Source of the DNA: Steroidobacter agaridevorans
GTDB taxonomy: Bacteria > Pseudomonadota > Gammaproteobacteria > Steroidobacterales > Steroidobacteraceae
DNA: 64,000 nt
Direction: 5' to 3'
NCBI RefSeq assembly: GCF_009932555.1
Contig: NZ_BLJO01000004.1
Span: forward strand, 227,149-291,148
Under the pieces are notes generated by a model. That model saw only the letters and a list, made by a program, of their open reading frames with translations, had not been told where the DNA came from and did no database searches. Made by a program: the position numbers and the translations under genes. Below are positions 31,153 to 40,384 of this stretch, in pieces (the stretch's first letter is position 1; every line of letters begins with the position of its first letter).

Positions 31153-31218
31153 GGCGTGTCAACCCGATAACGCGATCTGCGTTATTGTTCTCATCTGCTG
31201 CCTTCCGGAGGTTGGGCG

Positions 31219-32586
31219 TTGACGCTCTCCGCCATCATTGCCGCCAATCGCTTTGGACTCGGCGCCCGGCCGGGTGAGTTGACCGACATCGCCGACGATG
31301 CAAAGGGTTGGCTGATTCGACAGGTCGAAGGTACACGGCCGGTGCCGCAGGAAGTGGCCGCATTGCCGTCGTCGGCGACGGCGTTCCAAACGTTTGCCAA
31401 AGCCCTGCGGGAGCGGCGCCAGCAAGGCGAGAAAGACGGGAAAGGCCGGCAGCAGATCGGCGCGATGTATCGCGATCAAGTTGCCGCGCGCTATCGATTG
31501 GCGATCCGTACCGAGGAGCCGTTTCGCGAGCGGCTGGTGCATTTCTGGACCAATCATTTCGCTGTGTCCGCGGACAAGGCGCAAGTGGTCGGGCTGGCGG
31601 CTACGTTGGAGAACGAGGCGATCCGGCCGAATCTCGGCGGGCGCTTCGTCGATCTGCTGCTCGCGGTCGAGGCGCATCCGGCGATGATTCTGTATCTGGA
31701 CAATCAGGCATCCATCGGACCGAACTCGCCGCTTGCGCAACGAGCGGCGCGGCGTGCCAACAGCGATCGCAAGCTCGACATCAATGAGAACCTCGCGCGA
31801 GAGATTCTCGAGCTGCATACGTTGGGCGTGAATGGCGGTTACAGCCAGACTGATGTCACGACGTTCGCTCGTGCGCTGACTGGGTGGTCCGTCGCAGCGG
31901 CTCGTGGCAAGGAGCCCGAGCAGGCGGGTCAATTCCAGTTTCGGCAGATGGCGCATGAGCCGGGGTCGAAGACGATTCTCGGCAAGCGCTACAGCGAAGA
32001 TGGCCTGGCTCAGCCGCGTGCGGTGTTGAAAGATCTCGCAGATCATCCGGCCACAGCGAAGCATCTGGCGACCAAGCTGGCGCGTCACTTCATTGCAGAT
32101 GAACCGCCGGAGAGTGCGGTCTCGCGGCTGGCGAAAGTGTTTCGGGATACGGGTGGGGATTTGCCGGCGTTGCATCGTGCGCTGGTGGAATGTCCCGAGG
32201 CCTGGGCGCGTCCGACGGCGAAGTTCAAGACGCCGCATGATTTCGTGGTCTCGACGTTCCGCATGCTCGACTTCGTGCCGCCGGTTCCCGAGCAGATGCT
32301 CGCGCCGTTCCAATTGCTGGGCCAGCGGCCGTATACGCCCGGCTCGCCCGCCGGCTGGCCGGACACCGCCAGTCAGTGGGATGGTCCGGATGCGCTGCTC
32401 AAACGAATCGAATGGGCGAGCGCGGTTGGCAAGCGCATGGGCTCGAAGGTGCAACCTCTCGACGTCGGCGCAGCGTCGCTCGGCAGCGCGCTCGCTGAGC
32501 GCACGAGAGTTGCGATTTCGAGAGCGGAGAGCGGGGCGCAGGGAATGGCGTTGTTGCTGGCGAGCCCGGAGTTTCAACGCCGATGA
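31219..32586 (+). CDS. DUF1800 family protein
   Basis: This is a 455-residue protein of the widespread DUF1800 family, which is nearly always paired with a DUF1501 gene. Conserved stretches seen include IIAANRFGLGARPGEL near the start, FRERLVHFWTNHFAVS, EILELHTLGVNGGYSQTDV and FARALTGWS. The start is TTG at 31219, with GGAGG 8 nt upstream, and no better ATG fits. No signal peptide is visible, although many relatives are exported. The next gene starts 4 nt before this stop. The function is unknown. Confidence 0.88.
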   Translation: MTLSAIIAANRFGLGARPGELTDIADDAKGWLIRQVEGTRPVPQEVAALPSSATAFQTFAKALRERRQQGEKDGKGRQQIGAMYRDQVAARYRLAIRTEEPFRERLVHFWTNHFAVSADKAQVVGLAATLENEAIRPNLGGRFVDLLLAVEAHPAMILYLDNQASIGPNSPLAQRAARRANSDRKLDINENLAREILELHTLGVNGGYSQTDVTTFARALTGWSVAAARGKEPEQAGQFQFRQMAHEPGSKTILGKRYSEDGLAQPRAVLKDLADHPATAKHLATKLARHFIADEPPESAVSRLAKVFRDTGGDLPALHRALVECPEAWARPTAKFKTPHDFVVSTFRMLDFVPPVPEQMLAPFQLLGQRPYTPGSPAGWPDTASQWDGPDALLKRIEWASAVGKRMGSKVQPLDVGAASLGSALAERTRVAISRAESGAQGMALLLASPEFQRR

Positions 32587-33776
32587 ACCGACGCACTTTC
32601 GTCATCTCATCCGCCTTCGGCGGTCTGGCCACGCTGCTGCCGCGGATTCCTTTCGCGTCTACCAAGACGGACGCGCGATTTGTTCTGGTGATCCTGCGTG
32701 GTGCGCTCGATGGGCTCGCCGCTGTGCCTGCGTACGGCGATGGCAACTACGCCAGCAAGCGAGGCGCGCTGGCGATTACGACGCCCACGCAGAAGCTGGA
32801 TGGAATGTTTGCTCTTCATCCGTCGATGACGCATCTCTATCAGCGTTATCGAGAGAAGGAGCTGATCGTATTCCACGCCGTCGCCTCTCCTTATCGCGAG
32901 CGCTCGCACTTCGACGGCCAGGATCTGCTCGAAAGCGGCACTGCCGAGTTGAAGGGTGCTCGCGACGGCTGGCTCAATCGCGCGCTTGCCGGCATGCCCG
33001 CGAACAAGGGTCGGACCACCGATCAGATCGCGGTCGCCCTCGCGCAGAATATTCCTCTGGTGTTGCGCGGGGACGCAGCCGTGAATTCCTGGGCGCCCTC
33101 GCGACTTCCCGATACTGACGCCGACACTCTGCAACGCATCGCCGATCTCTATTCGACCGACGAGTATTTCGCCACTCGACTGCAGTCGGCCTTGGCGGCG
33201 GACGGCATCGCCGGCGAGGGCATGGCCGCTATGGGTGGCGGCAAGCGCGATCCGCTCAACGGGTTCAGCGCTGTGACATCTGCGGCTGGGAAATTTCTGG
33301 CGGCGGCCGATGGCCCACGCGTCGCGGTGATCGAAGTAGGCGGCTGGGATACGCACGCCAATCAAGGTGCGGAACAAGGCCAGCTCGCTAACCGACTCCG
33401 TAGTCTCGACCAAGGCTTGGAAACATTGCGCACCTCGCTGGGCGCGGCGTGGACGGAGACGGCAATGCTCGTCGTCACCGAATTCGGCCGCACCGTCGCT
33501 GTCAACGGCACTCGCGGCACCGACCATGGCACCGCCACCTGCGCCTTCCTCTCCGGCGGCGCCATCGCCGGCGGCCGCGTCATCGCCGACTGGCCGGGCT
33601 TGCGCAACGGCGATTTATATCAGCAGCGCGACCTCAAGCCGACGCTGGATCTGCGCTCGGTGTTCAAAGGCGTTCTCGGCGCCCACTTGGGCGTGAGCGA
33701 CAGCATGCTGGAAACGAAGGTTTTTCCAAATAGCGTTGGCGCGGACGCTCTCGATTCGCTCATACGCCGAAGCTGA
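32583..33776 (+). CDS. DUF1501 family exported protein
   Basis: This is a 397-residue DUF1501 protein, a family related to sulfatase/alkaline-phosphatase folds. The N-terminus MNRRTFVISSAFGGLATLLP has a twin-arginine and hydrophobic core typical of Tat export. Other conserved parts are VLVILRGALDGLAAV, EVGGWDTHANQGAEQGQLA, VVTEFGRTVAVNGTRGTDHG and the final domain with a GVLGAHLGV segment. The start overlaps the DUF1800 stop by 4 nt, so the pair is translationally coupled. No substrate is known for the family. Confidence 0.9.
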   Translation: MNRRTFVISSAFGGLATLLPRIPFASTKTDARFVLVILRGALDGLAAVPAYGDGNYASKRGALAITTPTQKLDGMFALHPSMTHLYQRYREKELIVFHAVASPYRERSHFDGQDLLESGTAELKGARDGWLNRALAGMPANKGRTTDQIAVALAQNIPLVLRGDAAVNSWAPSRLPDTDADTLQRIADLYSTDEYFATRLQSALAADGIAGEGMAAMGGGKRDPLNGFSAVTSAAGKFLAAADGPRVAVIEVGGWDTHANQGAEQGQLANRLRSLDQGLETLRTSLGAAWTETAMLVVTEFGRTVAVNGTRGTDHGTATCAFLSGGAIAGGRVIADWPGLRNGDLYQQRDLKPTLDLRSVFKGVLGAHLGVSDSMLETKVFPNSVGADALDSLIRRS

Positions 33777-33851
33777 GCTGGCAAGCGCTGTGAGTTCAGG
33801 TGCTGTAATGCGACTACTAATTGGGCAGCAACCTGTTGCACGAATTCGGTG

Positions 33852-33884
33852 ACTACGTGCACGGCCCCGAGCCGTGCGCGTAGT
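33852..33884. terminator. Strong 14-bp hairpin between convergent genes
   Basis: ACTACG-T-GCACGGC and GCCGTGC-G-CGTAGT pair around a CCCGA loop, giving 13 Watson-Crick pairs and one G-T wobble. It sits between the stops of the DUF1501 gene (33776) and the M20 peptidase gene (33898). Without a T-tract, it may be a bidirectional terminator aided by its strength, or a repeat-derived stem. Confidence 0.5.
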
Positions 33885-33897
33885 GCGAGCGAGCGCG

Positions 33898-35211
33898 TTA
33901 CTTCTTCCCCAACCTATACAACAACACCGCCAGTCTCTGCGCCTGAATCTGATACGTGCGCAGATCGGCGAACTCATCCGGCGTGTGGGAGCCGCCGCCG
34001 AGGAGGCCGAGGCCGTCGAGGGCCATGTCGACGTGATCGGCGGCGAAAGAAATGTCCGCGGCGCCGGCGTTGCGTGGATTCACTTCGGTGACGGGGCCGA
34101 AGCCCAGGTCTTGGCTGACGCCGTCGTACATCGACAATAACTTACGGTTGCCGTCCGTGGGCGCCATCGGAGGATAGTTGTCCGTGAACTCAATCTCCGC
34201 TGATGTGTTTGGCAAGTTGGCGGCAACAACCTTTCGCATCTTGGCGCGGGTGTCTTCGAGCTGTTTCACGGTGAGCGTGCGCAGATCGCCGGAGGCGATC
34301 GCCACCGGAGTAACGATGTTGTTCTTGCCGGAGAGCGTGGCGCCGAGCGGTTGTTGATTGAAATCGACTTGCGTGCTGCTGGCGATCAGGCCGGGATTGA
34401 AGGTGACGAATTCCTCGCCACGCACCTCCTGATAGAAGCCGTTGAGGATGCGGCCCAGCTCATAAGCGGCGCCCGCGCCGACCTCATCGGAGAAGATCTG
34501 CGATGAGTGCGAGCTCTTCGCCTTCACTTTCACGACCCAGCCGGTCGAGCTGCGGCGTGCGGTCACGGCCGTCTTCGGGTTGTCGGCGGCATTCTCCAAG
34601 CCGATCGCGATGTCCGCCGCTTTAGCGGCTTCGATGAGATCGCGACGCGCGAGGTCGAGCGGGTGACCGGAAAGTTCTTCATCGCCGTGCAGGACCACAG
34701 TGAACTGCAACGAGTCGAGCAGCTTCTGCGCCTTGAGCGCTTCGAGTGCGGCGAGAGCGACGACGATGCCGCCCTTCATATCCGCCGCGCCGGGCCCGCG
34801 AGCGATGTTCTGGTCGACTCGCTGCCAGCGCTGAAACGGATGATTGGGCTCGAATACAGTATCGAGGTGACCGATCAGCAGCACGTGCTTGCCGCGGCCC
34901 GGGCGGGTCGCGACCAGATGGCCGGCGCGGCCGAATGGCGTGCCATCGACCCAAGTGACTTTGAATCCGAGCGCTTCGAAGCGCGGCCGAAGCATGTCGC
35001 CGACCTTGCGCACGCCGGCGAAATTCATGGTGCCGCTGTTGACGTTGACGATCTGCTCGAGCAGCTCGATGGAGGCTTGCTCGCCCGCCGTTACATGCTT
35101 GATCAGCGCCTTTTCCTTGCCGTCCGGGGAGGACGCATGCAGCGAGCAGGACAGCGAGGCGAGGGCAACGAGCAGGGCAGTGCGCGCCAGGGCACTCGGG
35201 CGAAGTCGCAT
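33898..35211 (-). CDS. M20 family metallopeptidase, glutamate-carboxypeptidase-like, exported
   Basis: This is a 437-residue exported zinc peptidase. The signal peptide runs to about SCSLHA (residue 25). The M20 metal and catalytic motifs are visible: GHLDTVFEP, GAADMKGG, HGDEELSG and a late GGGSHTPDEFADL. It resembles carboxypeptidase G2-type enzymes that release glutamate from peptides or folates; the exact substrate is not certain. ATG at 35211 gives a sensible signal peptide, whereas the frame upstream adds 36 unlikely residues. It is divergent from the metallo-beta-lactamase-fold gene. Confidence 0.9.
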   Translation of the reverse strand: MRLRPSALARTALLVALASLSCSLHASSPDGKEKALIKHVTAGEQASIELLEQIVNVNSGTMNFAGVRKVGDMLRPRFEALGFKVTWVDGTPFGRAGHLVATRPGRGKHVLLIGHLDTVFEPNHPFQRWQRVDQNIARGPGAADMKGGIVVALAALEALKAQKLLDSLQFTVVLHGDEELSGHPLDLARRDLIEAAKAADIAIGLENAADNPKTAVTARRSSTGWVVKVKAKSSHSSQIFSDEVGAGAAYELGRILNGFYQEVRGEEFVTFNPGLIASSTQVDFNQQPLGATLSGKNNIVTPVAIASGDLRTLTVKQLEDTRAKMRKVVAANLPNTSAEIEFTDNYPPMAPTDGNRKLLSMYDGVSQDLGFGPVTEVNPRNAGAADISFAADHVDMALDGLGLLGGGSHTPDEFADLRTYQIQAQRLAVLLYRLGKK

Positions 35212-35243
35212 GGTGGAATTTCCTCTTTCGGCCAGGAGGCCGC

Positions 35244-36350
35244 ATGATACGCGGGATGACCGTCCCCGACCCTGCCAATACTTCCGGCGCGCCAGCGGTG
35301 ACCGCGGAAGGCGAGGCATTTCCCTCAGCCCCGCGCCGTCTCCAGTATGTGGACACGCCAGCGCCTGCGTCCGGCCAGAGCGCGACGATTGCGCCGGGCG
35401 TGCGCTGGGGGCGCATCCCGCTGCCGCTGGATTTGAATCACATCAATGTGTGGCTGGTGGAAACCGACGACGGTTGCGTCGTGGTCGATACCGGCATGGC
35501 GGCGTCGGTCAGCAAGGACGCCTGGGAAGTCATGGAGCGCGACTATTTCGCGCAGCGGCCGCTGCGCGCCGTGTTCATTACTCACATTCATCCAGATCAC
35601 ATCGGGCTGGCGAAATGGCTGCAGGACCGACTGGGCGTGCCCGTGATCATGTCGCGGCGGACGCATGAGCTGGCTCACGCGATGTGGAGCGGTGAGGGCC
35701 AGGCGCACTTCGACAAGGCCGAACAATTCTTCCGCTCGCACGGTGTGACCGATGAGCTCCAGATCCGAACGATGTTTCGTCCCGATCGGTTCGCCCGCAT
35801 GGCCAGCGGCATGCCGAAGGTCGAGCAGTTCGTCGCCGATGAAGAAAAGATCCCTTGGGGAGCGGGCGAGTGGACCGCGCTGGAGACCAACGGACACGCC
35901 GAAGGCCACTTGTGCCTGTCAAACCCGGCGGCGCGCGTGCTGATCAGCGGCGATCAAGTGCTGCCGACCATTTCCTCGAACATCAGCTTCATGTTCCACA
36001 GCACCGATCCCAATCCGCTCGGATCGTATCTGTCGTCTTTGCAGCGGCTGCGCACATTGTCAGAGGACACGCTGGTGTTGCCAGCGCACGGCGTGCCGTT
36101 TCGCGGACTGCGCCAGCGGATCGACGATCTCACCGGCCATCATATGCAGCAGCTCGACAAACTTGCGGCGCTGTGTGTCGAGCCAAAAGTCGCGCTGGAC
36201 GTGCTGCCCTTCATGTTTCGCCGCGAGCTGAAGGAAATGCACCTGTTTCTGGCGATCGGCGAGGCGCTGGCGCATCTGGAATACCTGGCGCATGCGGGAC
36301 GCGTCCGGCGCGAGCTGCGCGACGGACGCGTCTATTACGTCAGTCTTTGA
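35244..36350 (+). CDS. Metallo-beta-lactamase fold hydrolase
   Basis: This is a 368-residue MBL-fold protein. The zinc motif THIHPDHIG (His114, His116, Asp118, His119) is followed by a histidine in NGHAEGHLCL and the aspartate in LISGDQVLP, giving a full binuclear site. The C-terminal 80 residues are helical (FRRELKEMHLFLAIGEALAHL), as in the larger glyoxalase II/hydrolase-type members. AGGAGG 4 nt before the ATG at 35244 supports this start; a second ATG 12 nt on is possible. The substrate is unknown. Confidence 0.88.
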   Translation: MIRGMTVPDPANTSGAPAVTAEGEAFPSAPRRLQYVDTPAPASGQSATIAPGVRWGRIPLPLDLNHINVWLVETDDGCVVVDTGMAASVSKDAWEVMERDYFAQRPLRAVFITHIHPDHIGLAKWLQDRLGVPVIMSRRTHELAHAMWSGEGQAHFDKAEQFFRSHGVTDELQIRTMFRPDRFARMASGMPKVEQFVADEEKIPWGAGEWTALETNGHAEGHLCLSNPAARVLISGDQVLPTISSNISFMFHSTDPNPLGSYLSSLQRLRTLSEDTLVLPAHGVPFRGLRQRIDDLTGHHMQQLDKLAALCVEPKVALDVLPFMFRRELKEMHLFLAIGEALAHLEYLAHAGRVRRELRDGRVYYVSL

Positions 36351-37044
36351 TAGCGGTTGCACCGACGATCTTGCCGACGGTGGCGCTGTCGCTGATGCGC
36401 AGCTCGACCTCGCGCTCGAATTTCAGCGTGCCATTCACGACTGCATTTGGGCCGATCGTGATCTTCGGCTTGCGCTTGCTCGAGAAGAAGTTGAAGTCCG
36501 GTTTCTCGACATGAATGCCGCCGTCGACGCGCGAGCCTGCGCCGATCTCGATATCGCCGTTGGTCGTCTTGATGCCGTCGCCGACGGTGGCGGCTTCCAG
36601 CTCGATGTCGCCATTGACGTTCTCGAGGTGACCGCCGATCCGGGCGCCCTTGGCGAGGATGATGCGGCCGTTCACGTTCGTGACGTTGCCGCGCACCTCG
36701 GCCTGCTCGTCCATGCGCACCCGGCCGTTGACCACTTCAACCGAGTCGGCCTTGGTATTGCGATCCAGGGTCACATCGCCGTTGACCGTGTCGATGTCGC
36801 CGACGCTGGAGTCGTGGCCGATATCGATCGAGCCGCTGACCGTCTCGACGTTATCGGCACGCACCGAATCGCCGAGCTGGATCGAGCCATTGACGGTCTC
36901 GACCGAACCGACCTGCCGGCCGCTTTCGACGCGTATCGAGCCATTGATCTTGGAGATGTCCTCGTCGGCCCGCAGCAGCGGGCTGGCCAGTAACAGTGTC
37001 ATCGCCGCCCAGGTCGCCACGCCGGCCGCCAGTTTGTTTTGCAT
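36340..37044 (-). CDS. Exported beta-repeat protein (DUF4097/polymer-forming-like)
   Basis: This is a 234-residue exported protein with a signal peptide ending at LLRA (about residue 26). The body is a run of short beta-helix-like repeats of about 19-21 residues with the pattern V-x-x-V/I-N/S-G-x-I (for example VETVNGSIQLGDS, VETVSGSIDIGHD, IDTVNGDVTLDRN, VEVVNGRVRM). GGAGG 8 nt before the ATG at 37044 supports the start; the frame is open upstream but without protein-like content. Its stop overlaps the end of the MBL gene by 11 nt. A cell-envelope scaffold role is inference. Confidence 0.82.
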   Translation of the reverse strand: MQNKLAAGVATWAAMTLLLASPLLRADEDISKINGSIRVESGRQVGSVETVNGSIQLGDSVRADNVETVSGSIDIGHDSSVGDIDTVNGDVTLDRNTKADSVEVVNGRVRMDEQAEVRGNVTNVNGRIILAKGARIGGHLENVNGDIELEAATVGDGIKTTNGDIEIGAGSRVDGGIHVEKPDFNFFSSKRKPKITIGPNAVVNGTLKFEREVELRISDSATVGKIVGATAIKD

Positions 37045-37176
37045 CGATACGTCCTCCGTTTGCGTTTGTGGGTTTGGACGCGGCAATTGCGCGGAAGGTT
37101 GCAATGAGCATTTGCAACCGCCTAGCGGCATCATGCGAACGGCTGGTATCTTCTCGGACAAGTTACCGAGGTCCGC

Positions 37177-37683
37177 ATGCTCGACACCGCTCCGCATATC
37201 GCGAATCTGGCGCAGGTCATTCAATTGGCCGTGGCGCCCGTGTTTCTTCTGGCGGGTGTAGGCACCACGTTGAACGCGCTCGCGACCCGCGTCGGTCGCA
37301 TCATCGATCGGGCGCGCACCTTGGAAGACCGGCTGATGCATGTGAGCCCGGAACAGGCGGAGGAATACCACAAGCTGCTGCGCGTACTGTCGAAGCGCGC
37401 GACGTTGGTCAATCGCGCGATCGGCCTGTCGGTGACCTGCGGCTTTCTGGTGTCGCTGGTGGTCGCGGCGCTGTTCATCAGCTCCTCGATGGGCATCAAT
37501 CTCGATGCGCCGATCGCCATCACTTTCGTGATCGCGCTGGCGTGTCTGGCGATGGGGCTGATTTATTTCCTGCGCGAAGTCATTCTGGCCACCAATTCGC
37601 TGACGTTCGGCGGGGTGCGGCCGACGCACCTGGAAGTGAACAAGAGCGGCAGCGTGGCCAAGACGCCCGTCGCCAAAGAATGA
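37177..37683 (+). CDS. DUF2721 family membrane protein
   Basis: This is a 168-residue protein with one N-terminal membrane segment (VIQLAVAPVFLLAGVGTTL), a soluble helical stretch with RVGRIIDRARTLEDRL, and two C-terminal membrane segments (GLSVTCGFLVSLVVAALFI, ITFVIALACLAMGLIYFL). This layout and the RxxRIIDR pattern are typical of DUF2721. The function is unknown. It is divergent from the beta-repeat gene, with a 132-nt shared upstream region. Confidence 0.85.
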   Translation: MLDTAPHIANLAQVIQLAVAPVFLLAGVGTTLNALATRVGRIIDRARTLEDRLMHVSPEQAEEYHKLLRVLSKRATLVNRAIGLSVTCGFLVSLVVAALFISSSMGINLDAPIAITFVIALACLAMGLIYFLREVILATNSLTFGGVRPTHLEVNKSGSVAKTPVAKE

Positions 37684-37792
37684 CAGGCAGGGACAAAATT
37701 TGACGCAAAGGTGTCAGGGCTCGTCGGTTCACGTAATTCCGTGATCCAATGCACAACTTCACGCAGGACGCCCCCGGCATCATCGCGCCCAC

Positions 37793-38296
37793 ATGATCCA
37801 GCCGCCGCCAGAAATCGTGGTTCAGCCCGATGCGTTCCGCGTCTCCAAGGAATCCACGCTGCTCGCTTGCGAGTTGCGTGGCGCTTTGGCTGTTTGCGTT
37901 TATGACGACACGCAGCCGGCCGGCGGGCTTTTGCATTTGCGCTACGTCGCGATCGCCAACGATCAGCCCCTCGATCTCACCGACAACACGCTCAGCTCCG
38001 ACTTGTTGCTGATGGATCGTTTTTGCAAGGAGCTGCGCTCGGCGGGAGCGCGCAAGCAAAGCTGGCGGGTGAGCATCTTCGGGCACACGCCCGAGGTGCC
38101 GGGCATGCAGGGCCCGGCGGCGACGGTGATCGATCTCGCCAAAGCGTATTTTGCGGACGCGCGCTTGCCGGTGGAGTGCAAGGAGTTCAACCGCTCGCTC
38201 GGCCTGCTGGTGCGCCTCGATCCGCGTGGCGGGCGAATCTTTGTGAATGCGACCCCGGGTACTGCACCGAACATCCGTCAGGCCGCACCTCCCTAA
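37793..38296 (+). CDS. CheD-like protein lacking the catalytic cysteine
   Basis: This is a 167-residue protein resembling CheD receptor deamidases in the N-terminal strand region LRGALAVCVYDDTQPAGGLLHL and in the late FGGKAN-equivalent zone. In CheD the segment reads GSCVAVCLYD; here the catalytic Cys position is occupied by Ala/Leu, while the His in GGLLHL is kept. No other chemotaxis gene is nearby, so this is probably an inactive or repurposed relative. The identification is moderate, and no clear ribosome binding site is seen. Confidence 0.6.
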   Translation: MIQPPPEIVVQPDAFRVSKESTLLACELRGALAVCVYDDTQPAGGLLHLRYVAIANDQPLDLTDNTLSSDLLLMDRFCKELRSAGARKQSWRVSIFGHTPEVPGMQGPAATVIDLAKAYFADARLPVECKEFNRSLGLLVRLDPRGGRIFVNATPGTAPNIRQAAPP

Positions 38297-38347
38297 TCCC
38301 GCTCATGTAGACTGATCCGCTCGCCTATAACGACAATCGCGGATCCG

Positions 38348-39634
38348 ATGGTTACCGAAGCTCATGCCTCGCCAGCGGCCCCCACTCGCTGGTACAGCTC
38401 GCTGTATATCCAGGTGCTGATCGCCATCGCGATCGGTGTGACCCTCGGTCATTACTTCCCCGAAACGGCCACACAGTTCAAGCCGCTCGGCGACGGCTTC
38501 ATCAAGCTGATCAAGATGATGATCGCGCCCATCATCTTCTGCACGGTCGTGACCGGCATTGCCGGCATGGAGAACATGAAGGCCGTCGGCAAAACCGGCG
38601 CACTGGCGCTGCTGTACTTCGAGGTGGTCAGCAGCATCGCGCTGATCGTCGGGCTGGTGATCGTGAACGTGGTGCAACCGGGCGCCGGCATGAACGTCGA
38701 CGTTTCGCAGCTGGATGCCAGGTCGGTGGAAACATACGCCAAGGCGGCCGAGCAGCAGAGCATCACCGACTTCCTGCTGCACGTGATTCCCACCACTATC
38801 GTCGATGCGTTCGCGAAGGGCGACATCCTGCAGGTGCTGTTGTTCTCGGTGCTGTTCGGCTTTGCGCTGCATGGCGTCGGCGAGCGTGCACGTATCGTTT
38901 TCGACTTCGTGGATCGCTTCGCGTCGGTGATGTTCCGCATCGTCGGCATGATCATGCGGCTCGCGCCCATCGGCGCCTTCGGCGCCATGGCGTTCACCAT
39001 CGGTCAATATGGACTCGCGTCGCTGGCGTCGCTCGGCAAGCTGATGGCGTGTTTTTACGCGACCTGTCTGTTCTTTGTGTTCGTCGTGCTGGGTGCGATC
39101 GCCAGGATGCACGGCTTCAGCATCGTGCGTTTCATCCGTTACATCCGCGAAGAGCTGTTTATCGTGCTGGGGACCTCTTCCAGCGAATCGGTGCTGCCGA
39201 GGATGATGGACAAGATGCAGCAGGCCGGCGCCGAGAAGCAGGTGGTCGGGCTGGTCATTCCCACCGGCTATTCGTTCAACCTCGACGGCACTTCGATCTA
39301 CCTGACGATGGCGGCGGTGTTCATTGCCCAGGCCACCAATGTGCCCATGTCGCTGCTCGATCAGTTGACGCTGCTGGGCGTGTTGCTGCTCACATCCAAG
39401 GGAGCCGCCGGCGTGACCGGCAGCGGCTTCATCGTCCTGGCGGCAACCCTGTCGGCGCTGGGCACGCTTCCGGTCACCGCGCTGGCGCTGATCCTGGGCA
39501 TCGACCGGTTCATGTCCGAAGCCCGGGCGCTGACCAATCTGGTCGGCAATGGCGTCGCCACGCTCGTGGTCGCCAAATGGTGCCGGGCGCTCGATGAGGA
39601 CCGGTTGCGGGAGGAGTTGAGCCAGGGCAGTTGA
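38348..39634 (+). CDS. Dicarboxylate/amino acid:cation symporter (DctA/GltP family)
   Basis: This is a 428-residue transporter of the DAACS family, coupling uptake of C4-dicarboxylates or acidic amino acids to H+ or Na+. Family blocks seen are [23 protein letters not shown], the serine-rich reentrant loop [27 protein letters not shown] and the C-terminal [16 protein letters not shown]. Overall similarity is greater to DctA, but substrate choice cannot be made from sequence alone. The acetyltransferase gene follows 29 nt after the stop. Confidence 0.92.
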   Translation: MVTEAHASPAAPTRWYSSLYIQVLIAIAIGVTLGHYFPETATQFKPLGDGFIKLIKMMIAPIIFCTVVTGIAGMENMKAVGKTGALALLYFEVVSSIALIVGLVIVNVVQPGAGMNVDVSQLDARSVETYAKAAEQQSITDFLLHVIPTTIVDAFAKGDILQVLLFSVLFGFALHGVGERARIVFDFVDRFASVMFRIVGMIMRLAPIGAFGAMAFTIGQYGLASLASLGKLMACFYATCLFFVFVVLGAIARMHGFSIVRFIRYIREELFIVLGTSSSESVLPRMMDKMQQAGAEKQVVGLVIPTGYSFNLDGTSIYLTMAAVFIAQATNVPMSLLDQLTLLGVLLLTSKGAAGVTGSGFIVLAATLSALGTLPVTALALILGIDRFMSEARALTNLVGNGVATLVVAKWCRALDEDRLREELSQGS

Positions 39635-39663
39635 GCCCAGGGGAGTTGCGCTAGTATGGGCCG

Positions 39664-40215
39664 ATGAGCGCAGCCGCCCCCTCCCCAACCCTTTCCCACC
39701 TGAATTTCGTCCCGGTTACGCGCCCAGAGCAGGTCGCCACGGTGGCTGCGCTCGCCCACGACATCTGGTACGAATATTACGTACCCTTGATCGGCCGGGC
39801 CCAGGTCGACTACATGGTCGACAAGTTCCAGAATGCCCCGGCGATGCAGGCCCAGATCGATCAGGGTTACGAGTACTTCCTCGTACAACGGCAGCTCGAA
39901 AGTGGCAAGCAATCCGACATCGGTTACTGCGCCGTCCAGGAGCAACCCGGAAGGGTGATGTTCCTCAGTAAGTTTTACCTGCACCATGCCGCCCGCGGTT
40001 CGGGAACCGGGCGTAGATGCATGGAGTTCATTGAGGGGCTCGCCAGGCGGCGCGGGCTCTCTTTGTTGTGGCTGACCGTCAACAAAGGCAATCCGGCAGT
40101 GCAGGCCTACCAACGGCTGGGATTTCGGATTGCCGCAGACCTGGTGATGGATATCGGCGGCGGCTTCGTGATGGACGATTACCGAATGGAAAAGGCACTC
40201 GAGGTGCCAAGCTGA
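39664..40215 (+). CDS. GNAT family N-acetyltransferase
   Basis: This is a 183-residue acetyl-CoA-dependent acetyltransferase. The acetyl-CoA loop is visible as ARGSGTGRRCMEF, preceded by the strand RVMFLSKFYLHHA and followed by LLWLTVNKGNPAVQAYQRLGF, a standard GNAT motif B. The substrate is unknown. It starts 29 nt after the symporter gene and may be cotranscribed. A 9-bp inverted repeat follows at 40283-40314. Confidence 0.85.
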   Translation: MSAAAPSPTLSHLNFVPVTRPEQVATVAALAHDIWYEYYVPLIGRAQVDYMVDKFQNAPAMQAQIDQGYEYFLVQRQLESGKQSDIGYCAVQEQPGRVMFLSKFYLHHAARGSGTGRRCMEFIEGLARRRGLSLLWLTVNKGNPAVQAYQRLGFRIAADLVMDIGGGFVMDDYRMEKALEVPS

Positions 40216-40282
40216 CGACGCACCGCCATTTCCAGCGAATCAGGCCGAGGTCGGAGCCGGGCGACAGGTGTCGTTCAGCTTG

Positions 40283-40314
40283 CGACGCCGATACATTGAG
40301 CCGCGTCGGCGTCG
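40283..40314. repeat. Inverted repeat between the acetyltransferase and kinase genes
   Basis: CGACGCCGA (40283-40291) pairs perfectly with TCGGCGTCG (40306-40314) around a 14-nt loop. A smaller CGACA-GG-TGTCG stem lies at 40262-40273. They may end the upstream transcript, but no T-tract follows. Confidence 0.4.
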
Positions 40315-40384
40315 AACCAAGCGGCCGACGGACCGCCTAAAGACACAAGCGACGTTGCGAATTGGGGCAATACTGTAAACGGTG

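Noticed and set aside
37045..37629. Upstream extension of the beta-repeat gene frame
   Set aside because: Arg/Gln/His-rich translation overlaps the DUF2721 gene on the other strand; the real start is the ATG at 37044 with a good ribosome site.
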